Positions 11,701 through 22,029 of a stretch of 64,000 bases of DNA are shown here, one piece after another. Below the pieces are notes generated by a model. The model was not told where the DNA came from. It saw nothing but the letters and a program-made list of their open reading frames with translations, and did no database searches. The DNA is from Armigeres subalbatus (taxonomy: Eukaryota; Arthropoda; Insecta; Diptera; Culicidae). The stretch spans positions 11,069,533 to 11,133,532 of the forward strand of contig NC_085139.1 of NCBI RefSeq assembly GCF_024139115.2, given 5' to 3'. The position numbers were made by a program, and so were the translations under genes. The stretch's first letter is position 1. Each line of letters starts with the position of its first letter.

Positions 11701-13097
11701 GTATCGGCGTTTATGATATCTATGGCAGGAGACTTTGCTACATCTATTTTAATTGCCTACTGTTGGGCAATTCGGTATTAAGCATTTTTTAAATCTTATT
11801 ATGTTAAAATCCTGTTACAACATTTGAAAGATAATGGCTACTAAGAACAAAATTGTATCAAAATAAGTTATAAAGATCACAATATGTTAAAATTGTGTTA
11901 TGTTTTAGTTATGCTCTTCTAGTCGGGGAGCTATCTCGACCTTGATCATGTGGCCGAGCTGATGATACTCCTCCATGAAAGAGCGGTATTGATCACGAAG
12001 CTCTGCATCCTTCGCTAACCTGCGCTCCGTGCTTTGAAGACGACGAACTGCAATGCCCCTTGACTCGCCAATTCGACCCAAAATGTCTTCATCCTTCGGC
12101 AACGAAACGGTATAACAGTCGTCCTCCCCACGTCGGACCGTTCGAACAAAGTGCTCCTCGCAACGCGCTTCGTGTGGCGAATAGTTTTCGGTAACTCCGA
12201 CCTCCTCGCAAGACCAAAATCGGGCTACTAATTCTTCTGAAGCCGACACGTTGCAGCTGATGTTCAGCGATTGGTTGGAAACCGATGCTCCTCCACAAAC
12301 GACCCAACCGAAAACGGACTCATTAAGGGCCGGCAGTCGATCTCCCAATGAAATCTGCCGCCCGCTTCTGAAGAAATTGAAAAATGATTCAATTCCCAGA
12401 ACCATGACGGAAGCTTGAACAGCGCTTGCACTTGGAGCTTCTTCAGATGCTTGCTGTTGTCATACCGCTTGAGTAGGAGATCCCAAGCGATCTTGTAATT
12501 GGCACTGGTGATCGGGAGAGAATCGATCAAGTTCTTCGGTTCCCCTTGTAGACACCCCTTGAGGTAGTAGAACTTTTCTACCTCAGGGAGATCCGCCTTG
12601 CCATGGATCAAGGAAGAAGAAAGATCGCAGAAGCTAAGCCACTCTTCCACCAAAAGTTTGGAGCTTGATCTGTGGTAACCTGACATGATCAAGGTTTCCA
12701 ACACCAGTCGCATTGGTTTGATTCAAGCCCACTGGCTCCTGCTTCTGCTTGACCTGGTCCAACAAAAATGCTTTCGCTTGGTAGAATTGGTTGATTCCTG
12801 CCTCTCCTTTGTTAAAGGGTTCGCCTTATCGTCGTGGTTATCGTGCGTTTTGACCTCGATAAGGTACTCGGAGAATCTCTCACGCAATTCGTCTAGCCTA
12901 TCTAAACGAACCGTGACTTGATTGAGTGAAGCATCCTCTGGAAAATCTTGAACGAAGCCCCAAATATCATTGAAAGATTGCTGCACCTCCGTCAGCTTAG
13001 CTACCAGCACCTTATACGTCGCAGCTTGGCTCCTCGACATGGCAGCAGTCGAGCGGTAGTTGATCGGTTGAAGAAAGAGGAGGCAGGCTGTATCCAC
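8715..13097 (-). pseudogene. BEL-1 gag-pol remnant (BEL/Pao)
   Basis: Polyprotein of a BEL/Pao LTR retrotransposon, read right to left. Gag lies at about 13040-12410, containing FYYLKGCLQGEPKNLI, a form typical of the Pao Gag (DUF1759). It joins directly to post-protease sequence (LPALNESVFGWVV, 12330), so the zinc knuckles and protease are missing. RT is at 11300-10714 with YMDD near 10880. The RT connection, starting FDPLGLIG, is near 10570. RNase H is at 10480-9640 (FSDASEKAYGG, WTDSTCVQRW, HNPADLISRG). The integrase zinc-binding region is near 9450-9300. Most of the integrase core is missing, and the C-terminal part (9110-8715) follows. Stops, frameshifts and an inserted element at 11333-11927 make it inactive. 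The start near 13040 (MSRSQ) is a guess. Confidence 0.85.
11333..11927. mobile_element. 595-bp inverted-repeat element inside BEL-1 RT
   Basis: The ends are CCCGACTAGAAG and CTTCTAGTCGGG, a perfect 12-bp terminal inverted repeat that continues imperfectly. The inside is very AT-rich, with repeated TATAACAAAATTTGTTA-type words and no gene. It separates EEHN from YLPHHPVVK in the RT frame, so it arrived after BEL-1. No clear target duplication was found. The same end word, GACTAGAAGGGCATA, occurs at 19972, and similar TATAAC-rich stretches lie at 34520-34640 and 37640-37800. Confidence 0.7.
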
Positions 13098-13139
13098 CCC
13101 GATTCCAATTGGAATCCAACAGGGCTCGACTTGGCGCGA
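13098..13139 (-). other. BEL-1 leader between LTR and gag
   Basis: Short sequence between the end of the right LTR and the Gag frame. The primer-binding site should lie here, but I could not assign the matching tRNA. Confidence 0.35.
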
Positions 13140-13697
13140 AGACGATAACTATCCTTCAGTCCTTTTATCCTTGCTGGGTATTCTTCGCCGATCGTGATGG
13201 CGATTCGCTGTTGTCCCGTGATGACAATACAGAAGATTACTTTGCCCTCCCAATGGCGGAGATTTTTATCGCTTGATTTCGTAAATATCCTGGTTCCGTT
13301 TATCTGGTTCGAAGGACCATATGTCCGCTCCGGAACCCACCTCCGATTCGGGCTAGGAAATTCCTCCGTCTAGCCTAGGTCCCGTAAGCGCACAATAAAT
13401 TTGCCGCCCGAACGAAACCCAAAATTCACACCGCTGGGTCGAACAATCACTAGCCGCGAACAATATTTCCACACGGGTAATATCAGCGAGAAACACTCTT
13501 TTTAAACCACCGTTCACTCCTTAAATCATCCGAAATCACCCGTATCCTTGGGCACAGTTCTTTCTAAGTAAAATTACTTCGAACACCGACCGTTTCTCAT
13601 TAAAACTGCTACATAAAAACTTCAATTTGGAGGTAATCAAATCAACCGACCGTTTCAATTTTGCTTGTAGTGTGGACTGGTTACTGATATCTTCAAC
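13140..13697 (-). repeat. BEL-1 right (5') LTR
   Basis: The right half (13490-13697) repeats 735-943, ending in the same GATATCTTCAAC. In minus-strand sense this LTR is upstream of Gag, so it is the 5' LTR and would hold the promoter. The inner boundary near 13140 is approximate. Confidence 0.6.
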
Positions 13698-13839
13698 TTT
13701 CTAAAATATGAACTTTACCCCTGAATATTGAATAAAATCGTTTTTAATTCAAAAAATAAGTTTTCTAAGGTAACATCGAAAAATCCCGGGGGACAACGAA
13801 AATGGCCGGGACATGGAAACTCTAGTTCGTACCAGCGTT

Positions 13840-14060
13840 TCAGCTGGTCAATTGGGTCGGTCAATAACTGATTATTCGCGTCTTTCACAGGCATCGTTGC
13901 ATTCATCTTTGCCCCGCTCAAGCGTCGTGAGATATCGTAGAGGATGCGAATGTCCCCGGTTGCCGCTTGTCCCGTCGACATGAGCGTTTTACTTCCTTCT
14001 CAAGAGCCGAGTATCGTTGACGGGCTAAGACTTTGGCTCCTCTGGTGTTGTTTTAAAGTT
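13840..14060 (-). pseudogene. RTE-B fragment (linker before RT)
   Basis: The minus-strand frame contains DISRRLSGAKMNATMPVKDA and LLTDPIDQLKRWYE. The copy at 34752-35654 has the same string (MPVKDANDQLLIDPTDQLKR), so this is the linker between endonuclease and RT of that LINE. It is cut off before the RT motifs. It may belong to the same broken copy as 15507-15787, with later insertions between them. Confidence 0.75.
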
Positions 14061-14084
14061 ACATGTTCTATTTTATGCTATATA

Positions 14085-14170
14085 AATAAAAAAACGGTTA
14101 ACATGAGAATCGAACTCAGGTCCGCTGAGTGAAAGCCCGTTCTGATACCACTCTATCGTCTTCACTTCTC
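14085..14170 (-). ncRNA. tRNA-like SINE head (possible)
   Basis: On the minus strand AGAGTGGTATCAG is followed by GAGTTCGATTC about 30 bp later, which resembles A and B boxes, and then by an A/T tail. The T-arm stem pairs only in part. It is more likely a tRNA-derived SINE remnant than a tRNA gene. Confidence 0.35.
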
Positions 14171-14297
14171 GAAACCAATGTTGCCCAAAGAATAACAGTT
14201 TCTGAGTCATGGGGTCTCAAAAATATAGTATCGAGCACGTCGTGATCGGGTTCTGGCTAGGTTATGTAAATTTACATGCTCTGAGTAAGCGCATGGG

Positions 14298-15004
14298 CAT
14301 TAGACTGGCCCAGATTAGTATGGGGAGAAAAAAAATGTTGATGAATTCCACGGGGCACCTCCCAGAAATGTGTCTTTGGGTGAGAAAATCAATCTCTGAA
14401 AATTTCAGCTCAATCGCTTGTTGCATAAGCTGGCGCATTTGATTTGAAGTTTGTATGGGGATTTCAGCCAAAATGTATAGGAAAATACACCTCCGTCACT
14501 CATTCGTTTTGGAAATTGGTTCTGATTGCTCGATTGACCTCAGAATTGCAAAAACGGCAGTTGGTATGCTACAGAACAACTTCACAGAACATTGCATGAT
14601 GATTAAATAAACTTTTATATGATTTTCGGCTGATTTATTAGGAGCTGATTTGTGTATTTTTGGGTTTTTTGATCGAATCGCATCAGCCGAAACCTATATA
14701 AAAGTTCATTTAATCATCATACAATGTTCTGTGAAATTGTTCCGTAGCATACCAACTGCCGTTTTTGCAATTCTGAGGTCAATCGAGCAATCAGAACCAC
14801 TTTCCAGATCGAATGAGTGACGGAGATGTATTTTCCTATACATTTTGGCTAAAATCCCCATACAAACTTCAAATCAAATGCGCCAGCTTATGCAACAAGC
14901 GATTGAGCTGAAATTTTCAGAGATTGATTTTCTCACCCAAAGACACAATCCTGGGGGGTGCCCGTGAAATTAGGCCACTTTTCGTTTCCTGGGCCAGTCT
15001 AATG
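14298..15004. mobile_element. 707-bp foldback element with arms of about 330 bp
   Basis: The left arm starts CATTAGACTGGCCCAG and the right arm ends CTGGGCCAGTCTAATG. The similarity continues for over 300 bp: GATTGATTTTCTCACCCAAAG on the right mirrors CTTTGGGTGAGAAAATCAATC on the left, and both contain CAACTGCCGTTTTTGCAATT or its complement. The unpaired centre is only some 60 bp. A 5-nt-scale target duplication could not be set. There is no coding capacity; frames inside are shadows of the palindrome. Confidence 0.85.
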
Positions 15005-15506
15005 GGCATCGTCAAAGGGATGAAGTGCAAGAACTTGAAGTTTTTCCATCGATTTAAGTAAACACCTGATGAAGTACACCGATGAAATGCAGCATCACGA
15101 ATGCTGCTTTGTAGTCGTAATGGAAAATCTTCACTTTAAAATAACTATGGTCCAAAAAGAGAGGTTTCCCGCTGCATGTGCAGCTGTCGTGATGAAATTG
15201 TTTGATTTGTTTACATTCATTTAACTAAGATCGTCGCAAGCGTGGCCATCTTTTGTTTCGGTTCACATAATATCATGTAAACTTAATGGTTAATAAATTA
15301 ATTTTCGAGGTGAATGAAGTATTGTTATCAACAGAGTGTAGTAATAATAGTAAGGTGGTGTATTTATACGGTTTTATTCATGCTCTGTTTATGTGCATGA
15401 TTTTCAACACATAATTACATTGAGAAAACGATTACTTGACCTACATTTACATTAGTTTCATTGTTTACATTTCCAGTAAAAGTCAATTTTTTTTGCAGTA
15501 AAGGTT
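15005..15506. other. Spacer, nothing recognised
   Basis: AT-rich sequence between the foldback element and the RTE-B fragment. No gene, tandem array or inverted repeat seen. Confidence 0.35.
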
Positions 15507-15787
15507 TCAGACCCGTGTTCTAAATCTGGCAACAATTATCCTTTCACTTATAGGTTCCCACTTCATAAGCGCAGAGTGTGCCTGAGCGCTTGGTAGGAAT
15601 CCAACTCCGCGATGCCGGGGAGCGTGTGCACCTCGTAAACCAGAGTATAGCATCAGAACTTGTCCTTTCTGTGTTCTCCAAAGTTTGGCCAACGGACTTC
15701 ACTCAGTCCCAGGATCTCAAGCTTCATGCGACGTGCCTCATTGGCAAGTTGTGCAAATTTACCCTGCTGGGCTAGGGTTAAAACGTT
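15507..15787 (-). pseudogene. RTE-B endonuclease fragment, continues 18942-19091
   Basis: The minus-strand frame reads LTLAQQGKFAQLANEARR then ILGLSEVRWP, with a frame change near 15660 and then LYSGLRGAHAPRHRGVGF. This is the start of an APE endonuclease domain of the RTE type. Its N-terminal half (RIGTWNVLT) lies on the far side of RTE-A copy 2, at 18942-19091, and the 12-bp GGTTAAAACGTT is duplicated at the two junctions. The fragment ends near 15507 without the rest of the domain. Confidence 0.8.
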
Positions 15788-15798
15788 TTTATTTATTA

Positions 15799-18570
15799 TC
15801 AGACTAAGGCCGGAGTGGCCTGTGCTGCACATAAAAGTCTCCTCCATTCAGCTCGGTCCATGGTTGCAATTCGCCAACCACACAGTCTGCGGAGGGTCCG
15901 CAAATCGTCCTCCACCTGATCGAGCCACCTTGCCCGCTGCGCACCTCGCCTTCTTGTGCCCGTCGGATCGTTGCCGAGAACCATTTTCACCGGGCAACTG
16001 TCCGACATTCTGGTGACGTGCCCGGCCCACTGCAGTCGTCCGATTTTCGCGGTGTGAACGATGGATGGTTCTCCCTGCAGCTCATGCAACTTGTGGTTCA
16101 TTCGCCTCCTCCAAGTACCGTCCGCCAAATGCAATCCCTCACAGATGGTACGCAGCACTTTCCTTTCAAAAACTCCCAGTGCGCGTTGGTCCTCCACGAG
16201 CATCGTCCAGGTCTCGTGTCCGTATAGAACTACCGGTCTTATAAGCGTTTTGTAGATAGTCAGTTTGGTACGGCGGCGAACTCTATTCGATCGGAGCGTC
16301 TTACGGAGTCCAAAGTACGTACACGGACAGATAAATCAACCCAAACTTTGAGTTCAATATACGCACTATTGAGAATATCGCAGAAAAAATTTACCCAAAT
16401 TTGGGTAGTTTTCCCTTTCTTTCTCATGATTGCTATCAAAACTAGAGCAAGATGCAAACACCTCACCGAGGTTGCTCAGCCCAATAACCCAAATTTGAGT
16501 AAATTCAATATTCTCTATTTTGGGTTGATCAAGGTCCGCTTTGGATAAATTAAACTCAGCTTTGGGTGAATTGTTTACATGGGATTAAAGGCAAACTACC
16601 TAGTGCCAGAAAAGTCATTTTACTCAAATTTGGGTTATTGGCCCAAACCACGGTTTTGAGTGCAAACAACCCACTTTTGGGTAGTTTTGGTTTTCAGTGC
16701 ACGATTTCCAGCCACTATGCGTTTCCGAATTTCTCTGCTGGTATAATTTTCGGCAGTCACCAGTGAGCCCAAGTACACAAATTCTTCTACCACCTCGATT
16801 TCGTCACCACCGATAGAAACTTGTGGTGGATGGCTTACATTGCCCTCCCTTGAGCCTATTCCTATCATGTACTTCGTTTTCGACGTGTTGATGACTAGTC
16901 CAATCCGTTTAGCTTCGCTTTTCAGTCTGATGTAGGCTTCCTCCATCCTCTCAAAGTTACGTGCCATGATATCAATGTCGTCGGCGAAACCAAATAACTG
17001 GACGGACTTCGTGAAAATCGTACCACTCGTGTCAATCCCTGCCCTTCGTGTTACTCCCTCCAAAGCGATGTTGAATAGCAGACACGAGAGACCATCACCT
17101 TGCCGTAACCCTCTACGCGTTTCTAAGGGACTCGAGAATGCCCCTGAAAATCGAGCTACGCACATCACCCGATCCATCGTCGCCTTGATCAACCGTGTCA
17201 GTTTATCCGGAAATCTGTTTTCGTGCATTAGCTGCCATAGCTGGTCCCGATCGATTGTATCATATGCGGCTTTGAAGTCGATAAATAGATGATGTGTTGG
17301 AACGTTGTATTCGCGGCATTTCTACAATACCTGACGTATGGCGAGAGTACCTTGTAGGCGGCGTTCAGCAATGTGATTGCGCGGTAGTTGCTACAATCCA
17401 GCTTATCGACACCTTCCATCCACTCCTGCGGCAGAAGCTCATCCTCCCAAACCTTGGTAATCACCCAGTGCAGCGCTCTAGCCAGTGCCTCACTACCGTG
17501 TTTAAATAACTCTCCTGGCAGTTGGTCAACTCCAGGGGCTTTGTTGTTTTCAGCCTGCCGATCTCCTCCTGGATTTCCTGGTGATTCGGAGCCGGAAGTC
17601 GCATGTCCTGCGCGCGTGCTCCTAGTTTCTTTACCATACCGCCACCGTTGTCAGCCATATCGCCATTCAGGTGCTCTTCGTAGTGCTGCCGCCACCTTTG
17701 GATCACCTCACGCTCGTTTGTAAGAAGGTTCCCGTTTATGTCCTTACACATATCGGGCTGTGGCACGTGGCCCTTACGTGAACGGTTCAACTTCTCATAG
17801 AACTTTCGTGCGTTATTAGCGCGGTACAGTTCCTCCGTCTTTTCACGGTCTCGATCTTCCTGCTGGCGCTTTTTTCTCCGAAAGATCGAGTTTTGTCTGT
17901 TCCGCGCCCATTTGTATCGTGCCTCGTTCGCCCTCGTGCGGTGTTGCAGCAATCTCGCCCATGCTGCATTCTTCTCCTCAACTAACTGCTCACATTCGCC
18001 GTCATACCAGTCGTTTCTCTGATCCGGAGCCACCGTGCCAAGTGCAGCGGTTGCGGTGCTTCCAATGGCGGATCGAATATCTCTCCAGTCATATATATTC
18101 TTGCGGGGGAAGAAAGTGCTTTCCTCCCTTCCTACCTGAGCGTTCATGTCACCGATGACGATTTTGACGTCCCGCAGTGGGCATCCATCGTATGTCTGCT
18201 CCAGCTGCGCATAGAACGCTTCTTTCTCGTCGTCAGATCTCCCTTCGTGTGGGCAGTGCACGTTGATGATGCTATAGTTGAAGAAACGGCCTTTTATCCT
18301 CAGCATGCACATCCGTGCGTTGATTGGCTGCCACCCAATCACGCGTTAGCGCATCTTTCCCAGCACTATGAAGCCGGTTCCCAGCTCGTTGGTGGTGCCA
18401 CAGCTTTGGTAGAAGGTAGCCGCTCGATGCCCGCTTTTCCACACTTTCTGTCCTGTCCAGCAAATCTCCTGCAGCGCCACGACGTCGAAGTTGCGGGGAT
18501 GTAATTAATCGTAGATCATCCTGTCGCAACCTGCGAAGCCTAGCGACTTGCAGTTCCATGTTCCAAGCTT
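15799..18570 (-). pseudogene. RTE-A copy 2 endonuclease-RT, deleted and interrupted
   Basis: From right to left: endonuclease with RVIGWQPINARM and IGDMNAQVGREE (about 18350-18120), then a jump to the linker (CEQLVEEKNAAWARLLQHR near 17980), the KAPGVD region near 17540 with a frame change, RT with GLRQGDGLSC near 17110 and FADD near 16985, then the MITE, then the C-terminal WAGHVTRM segment ending near 15799. The several frame changes and deletions make it inactive. It still helps to locate the breaks in copy 1. Confidence 0.85.
16322..16699. mobile_element. 378-bp MITE inside RTE-A copy 2
   Basis: The boundaries are fixed by copy 1, where CCAAAGTACGTA and CGATTTCCAGCC (as complement, near 4785-4800) are contiguous. 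The ends CACGGACAG and CTGAAAACC...CAGTG are imperfect inverted repeats, about 17 of 25 positions matching. The inside is full of ACCCAAATTTGGGT palindromes. The flanks are compatible with a TA duplication, one side mutated. There is no gene. Confidence 0.8.
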
Positions 18571-18941
18571 CCAATCGTGATCCTTTATCCGTCACCTAGG
18601 TCGTTGCCGATTGTATCGAGTCGTATTATTTTCAATGTCGTTCGTAATAGTTGTTTTAAAAGGCGGCTTATTGGGCCTGCGCAAACCTCCTGTCTCGTCG
18701 GAGGGCCGTCGTGTCAGGGCTGTTTAGGGTCCCACCTAACACCAGGACTTGGGCTTGTGCGCTTTGAGCGGTACACGGTCGCTTTGGCGGAGCCTACTTG
18801 CGGATACATGCAGCTTTTTATAGAGGTTTAACAGGGCCCACTGTCAAACCCCACCACATCCTAGGCAGGCGTCACAACTCGCAGATGGCCTGGGGAGGGA
18901 TCGTCAAGCCCTTGGACATAGTCCCTGCTGCCCCCAACGAA

Positions 18942-19091
18942 GGTTAAAACGTTCCATGTTCCTATTCGTGTCCGTTGTTTCGCGCTAAGAGTCGTCACCG
19001 TAAAATCAGTCCGTATTCTTTCATTATCGGATTCTCGAACAAATTGATGTTTCGAGAACAGTAAGTTGTTGGCCCAAGGTTCCCTATCCAC
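18942..19091 (-). pseudogene. RTE-B N-terminal fragment
   Basis: Minus-strand frame ending ...SAKQRTRIGTWNVLT, the usual start of an APE endonuclease in RTE-type LINEs. It is cut exactly within this motif by RTE-A copy 2, and the reading continues at 15787. The region further upstream (19091-19500) has minus-strand frames I cannot assign. Confidence 0.75.
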
Positions 19092-19549
19092 CGAGATGGG
19101 GCTGCCATCTTAGGTATAGCTTCCGGGGAATAGCGCAATGAGAAAACAGAACTGTGCAATAAAAATCCTATTCGACTAAATGCTGATGTCATATTAGAAA
19201 TTTGGAGACAGTACTCGTCGATAGCAAATCCTTCCGCACGCGATGGCATATGAGCAAGTCAAACCACCTTCCTTTTGCCAGTGGAGATATATCAGCTTCC
19301 ACACTGATATTCTTCCCTCCCCCTTGGCAGAGCTTGGCAGAAGGAAGGTCGTGTGATATGTGCCATCACAAATATTGCCCTCCGCTCGCTTTCAAATCGA
19401 CTTCTATAAAAACATTCTTCATGCCTGCCGTATCCTAACGGAACTATCAATTCTATACTTTCGCCTCTAATGCTATCATGAACATGTACGTCCAAGTTTG
19501 GAAGATGATATTAGCATTTCCATATCATAGCATTTCATACTAAGCCGCT
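19092..19549. other. Unassigned; minus-strand frames 19249-18995 and 19495-19292
   Basis: Two minus-strand frames have ordinary amino-acid composition, but I recognise no family. They could be the 5' region of RTE-B or a decayed gene. Confidence 0.3.
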
Positions 19550-19960
19550 GGATGCCAGAACAGACGCTGTTGGAGCCGCACCTCCTTGGTGAACAGACGC
19601 TCGATCAGTCGGGTCAAATTTGTTTAAAGCCCCACCCAACACCAGGACTAGGCTTGTTTTCATACAGGGCTACAATATTTTGCTGTTCACCATTGACAAT
19701 ACTCAAAGGCGTAAAGGTATCAGAGCTCAAACCTCTGTCAACTTAATGGTCCGCTAGGCCCCTATTCGTTGGATTCATGTTTCACCATGTAGGCCAGCCG
19801 TTATCACATATACTACAACAGGCATCAATTGTCAGGTCCTGGTATCATGTTGGGAAGGCAGAACATCCCCAACCGTGAGATTATCCAATCGGGGTGTCGG
19901 GATTCCGGATTCACTTCTAATCGATGAAAGTCTACTAGGGCCAGAATTAACTTGATGCAA
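19550..19960 (-). repeat. Fragment related to the RTE-A 5' region
   Basis: CCCCACCCAACACCAGGACTAGGCTTGT near 19630 resembles CCCACCTAACACCAGGACTTGGGCTTGT at 18735 in RTE-A copy 2. The rest does not align by eye. It is probably an older member or relative of the RTE-A family. Confidence 0.45.
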
Positions 19961-19969
19961 AATCATTCT

Positions 19970-20060
19970 CGACTAGAAGGGCATATTTTCAAATGGTTAC
20001 CCTTACTATTGTCAAGGAAAGTTGAAAAATTTCCGGGTTCAATTTTGAATTCTTCATATT
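19970..20060. repeat. End fragment of the CGACTAGAAG inverted-repeat family
   Basis: CTCGACTAGAAGGGCATATTTTC closely resembles the left end of the element at 11333. No opposite end was found nearby. Confidence 0.5.
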
Positions 20061-20217
20061 TTTATTCAAACTGCGCGTTTTCTCATTTTGCTAAGGATGG
20101 TACAAAAAGTCATTCCTACACCATATAAAACATTGCGCAGTAAAAACAGCCTCGTTAAAAGCACATTCAATCATAAAGACTAAGTGAATCAATCCTTCAA
20201 CTCCATCACTCTTCAAG

Positions 20218-20676
20218 GTTGTGCAACCGCTCAATTTGGACGTATTCCTGCTGCTGGTGCTGCAGCGCGCAAATGGCCTTGCCCCGATGGATGCCATGGT
20301 GAACGCTCTGCGCTTCTGGGACAAAGCCAACACCGGCTTCATCGATAAGGAAAAGTATGTTAACCTATTTTCCCGCTTGAAAACCTACTTCCCATCCCAT
20401 CGGCAGTCACGAAGTAATAATTAGAAAAGTTTGATTTAACTGATTTACGATTTTTTGACCGGGTTTTTTTCCCACCTCCCTTCAACCCTCAGGTTCAAGT
20501 TCGACCTCATGACGTACGGTGATCGATTCACGGCCGATGAAGCGGAGGAAGCCCTGGCGGACGCGGCTGTGACCCGTGGGCCCCAAGTAACCCGAGATGG
20601 GCAGCTGATTGAGAAGATTGACTACGTCGATTTTGCGGAGAACATTTCCGGTTTCCAGCGCACGGATCACAACTAG
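20218..20676 (+). CDS. Myosin regulatory light chain-like EF-hand protein, last two visible exons
   Basis: Coding exons are 20218-20354 and 20493-20676 (stop TAG), with a 138-bp intron. The donor AAAA|GTATGT and acceptor CCTCAG|G join to read GFIDKEKFKFDLMTYGDRF. The visible 106 residues resemble the C-terminal half of myosin regulatory light chains: a hydrophobic helix (NLDVFLLLVLQ), an EF-hand at about residues 35-46 (DKANTGFIDKEK), then the family pattern TYGDRFTADEAEEAL. The loop has Ala and Thr at two binding positions and Lys at position 12, so calcium binding is doubtful. The upstream boundary uses a possible acceptor CTTCAAG|G. Earlier exons were not found and may lie beyond the transposons to the left. 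It is likely a divergent paralogue and not the main muscle or cytoplasmic light chain. It could be a decayed gene, but the frame is clean. Confidence 0.65.
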
Positions 20677-21289
20677 CCGACGACAGCGAGGGATGCAATG
20701 ATTGAGAGTGGGGGATCATTGTAGAAGAGGTGCTGTTTTGGAAGCGAGTCAAAAAGGTCTGTTTTTTATTTCGATGGAGGATAGGAAGATGGCACGATAG
20801 GAAGATAGAAAATGCAATCTGTTTCGATTCGGATATAGAGCAAGGAAGACTCACATATTTCAGGTTTTTGTTTTATTCTGGTTAGCAACTACGTGCAGCG
20901 CAGAAAACGGGAAATTTTATTCAGATTGTTTTTGGTGTGGAAATAAAATGAGGCAACCTGCCTCTCACGGAATAGGACCGTTCGCCAATGTACTGCCAGG
21001 AAAAACACAATATTTGGCATGCAATGCAGTATGGAATAATAAAGGAAAGCTATCTGGTTCAATTCCGTAGTTTGTCTGTTGTTGAAGGAAACTGAATTGT
21101 TGTGGATTTTCTCTGTCAAAAAAATCTTCTGCTGTCGTGAAGAGCAAGTTCGCCTGCAGGTTTTGAAATTGTGTATTGAAAATTGTTACATGCCGCTAGT
21201 TTACTACTGTTACTAGTGATTTAAGTTAGGAACACTTCATTCGTGGCAGCACAGGTTCAATAATTATATAGTAAATTGTTTACTCTATC
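20677..21289. other. Downstream of light-chain gene; possible 3' UTR
   Basis: AT-rich and non-coding. AATAAA lies near 20941, about 270 bp after the stop, and may be the polyadenylation signal. Nothing else was recognised. Confidence 0.35.
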
Positions 21290-21620
21290 ACATCCACTTC
21301 GTATGTGTAACGAAGTGGTGCTGCTATCTCATCCGGATTAGGCAAAATCCACCATAAATCCGGAATCTTAGATTTTTCCACATAAGAGCATTTGTCCTGT
21401 AGCAGTTCAAATTGCGGCCACTTAACGACCAAAACCTTAAGTACAAAGGACTTCTTTCTCCTGACCAAATTTGCTCGGGAAGAGGTGTCAGTAGATTAGT
21501 CTGGGACGCCCCAAACGGAAGCCGTTCCAATCGGAATGAGAATGCCTCTCGGGCTTTCTGATCCGGTACAGCCTCTACCCCAACAGTATTCATCAACTGA
21601 TACATCCACAAATCCGGAGT
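21290..21620 (-). other. Decayed coding remnant, family unknown
   Basis: A minus-strand frame (21611-21324) reads NTVGVEAVPDQKAREAFSF and later LTPLPEQIWSGER, with ordinary codon use. About 40 bp near its end (GTAACGAAGTGGTG...ATCTCATCCGGATT) recur at 44589-44625, so it is probably part of an interspersed element. I do not recognise the family. Confidence 0.35.
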
Positions 21621-22029
21621 AATGAATTTTCCGGTGGAGAGCTTGGTTATTTACCACTGTTTTTCATGTGAGCAACAGCCGAATTTCGAAGGATCAAGAA
21701 AAAAATTAAAAAATCTTTATGAGAAGAGATTTATAAGTTCTCTTTCTCTTTCCAGAAATTTCTTCTCTATACCGCATTCCAATAGACTGAAGAAAAGAAA
21801 AGAAGAAAATTGCTTGAGAAGAAAAATATTAGTTCACATATTTTCCACTAGATGTCTTTGGACAAATATTTGCATAGTGATTGTTCAAAACATCCTCAGA
21901 TCGAAAATAAAACTCACTTTCGCTAATTGTTATCGACATAAATAATGAAGTCACAGCAACATTATTTTGGTTTGTACCGGTCTGAAAATAGCAAATACTA
22001 TAATTTTACTCTCTCGAATACACTGAAAC
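21621..22029. other. AT-rich spacer before the low-complexity block
   Basis: No gene. 21690-21800 is purine/pyrimidine skewed, with AAGAAAAGAAAAGAAG-type runs. The edge to the low-complexity block is abrupt at about 22030. Confidence 0.4.

Larger units (their letters stand above)
15776..18953 (-). mobile_element. RTE-A copy 2, inserted in RTE-B with 12-bp duplication
   Basis: Second copy of RTE-A, minus strand, element body 15788-18941, flanked by GGTTAAAACGTT at 15776-15787 and 18942-18953. Its 3' tail is ATAATAAATAAAA. Its 5' end reaches about 125 bp further than copy 1, so it better represents the full family. It carries a 378-bp MITE at 16322-16699 and has lost several internal segments, for example between the IGDMNAQVGREE part and the RT linker, and around the start of RT. 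Confidence 0.9.

Noticed and set aside
14085..14170. Functional tRNA gene on the minus strand
   Set aside because: The T-arm pairs only partly and the acceptor stem is not evident.
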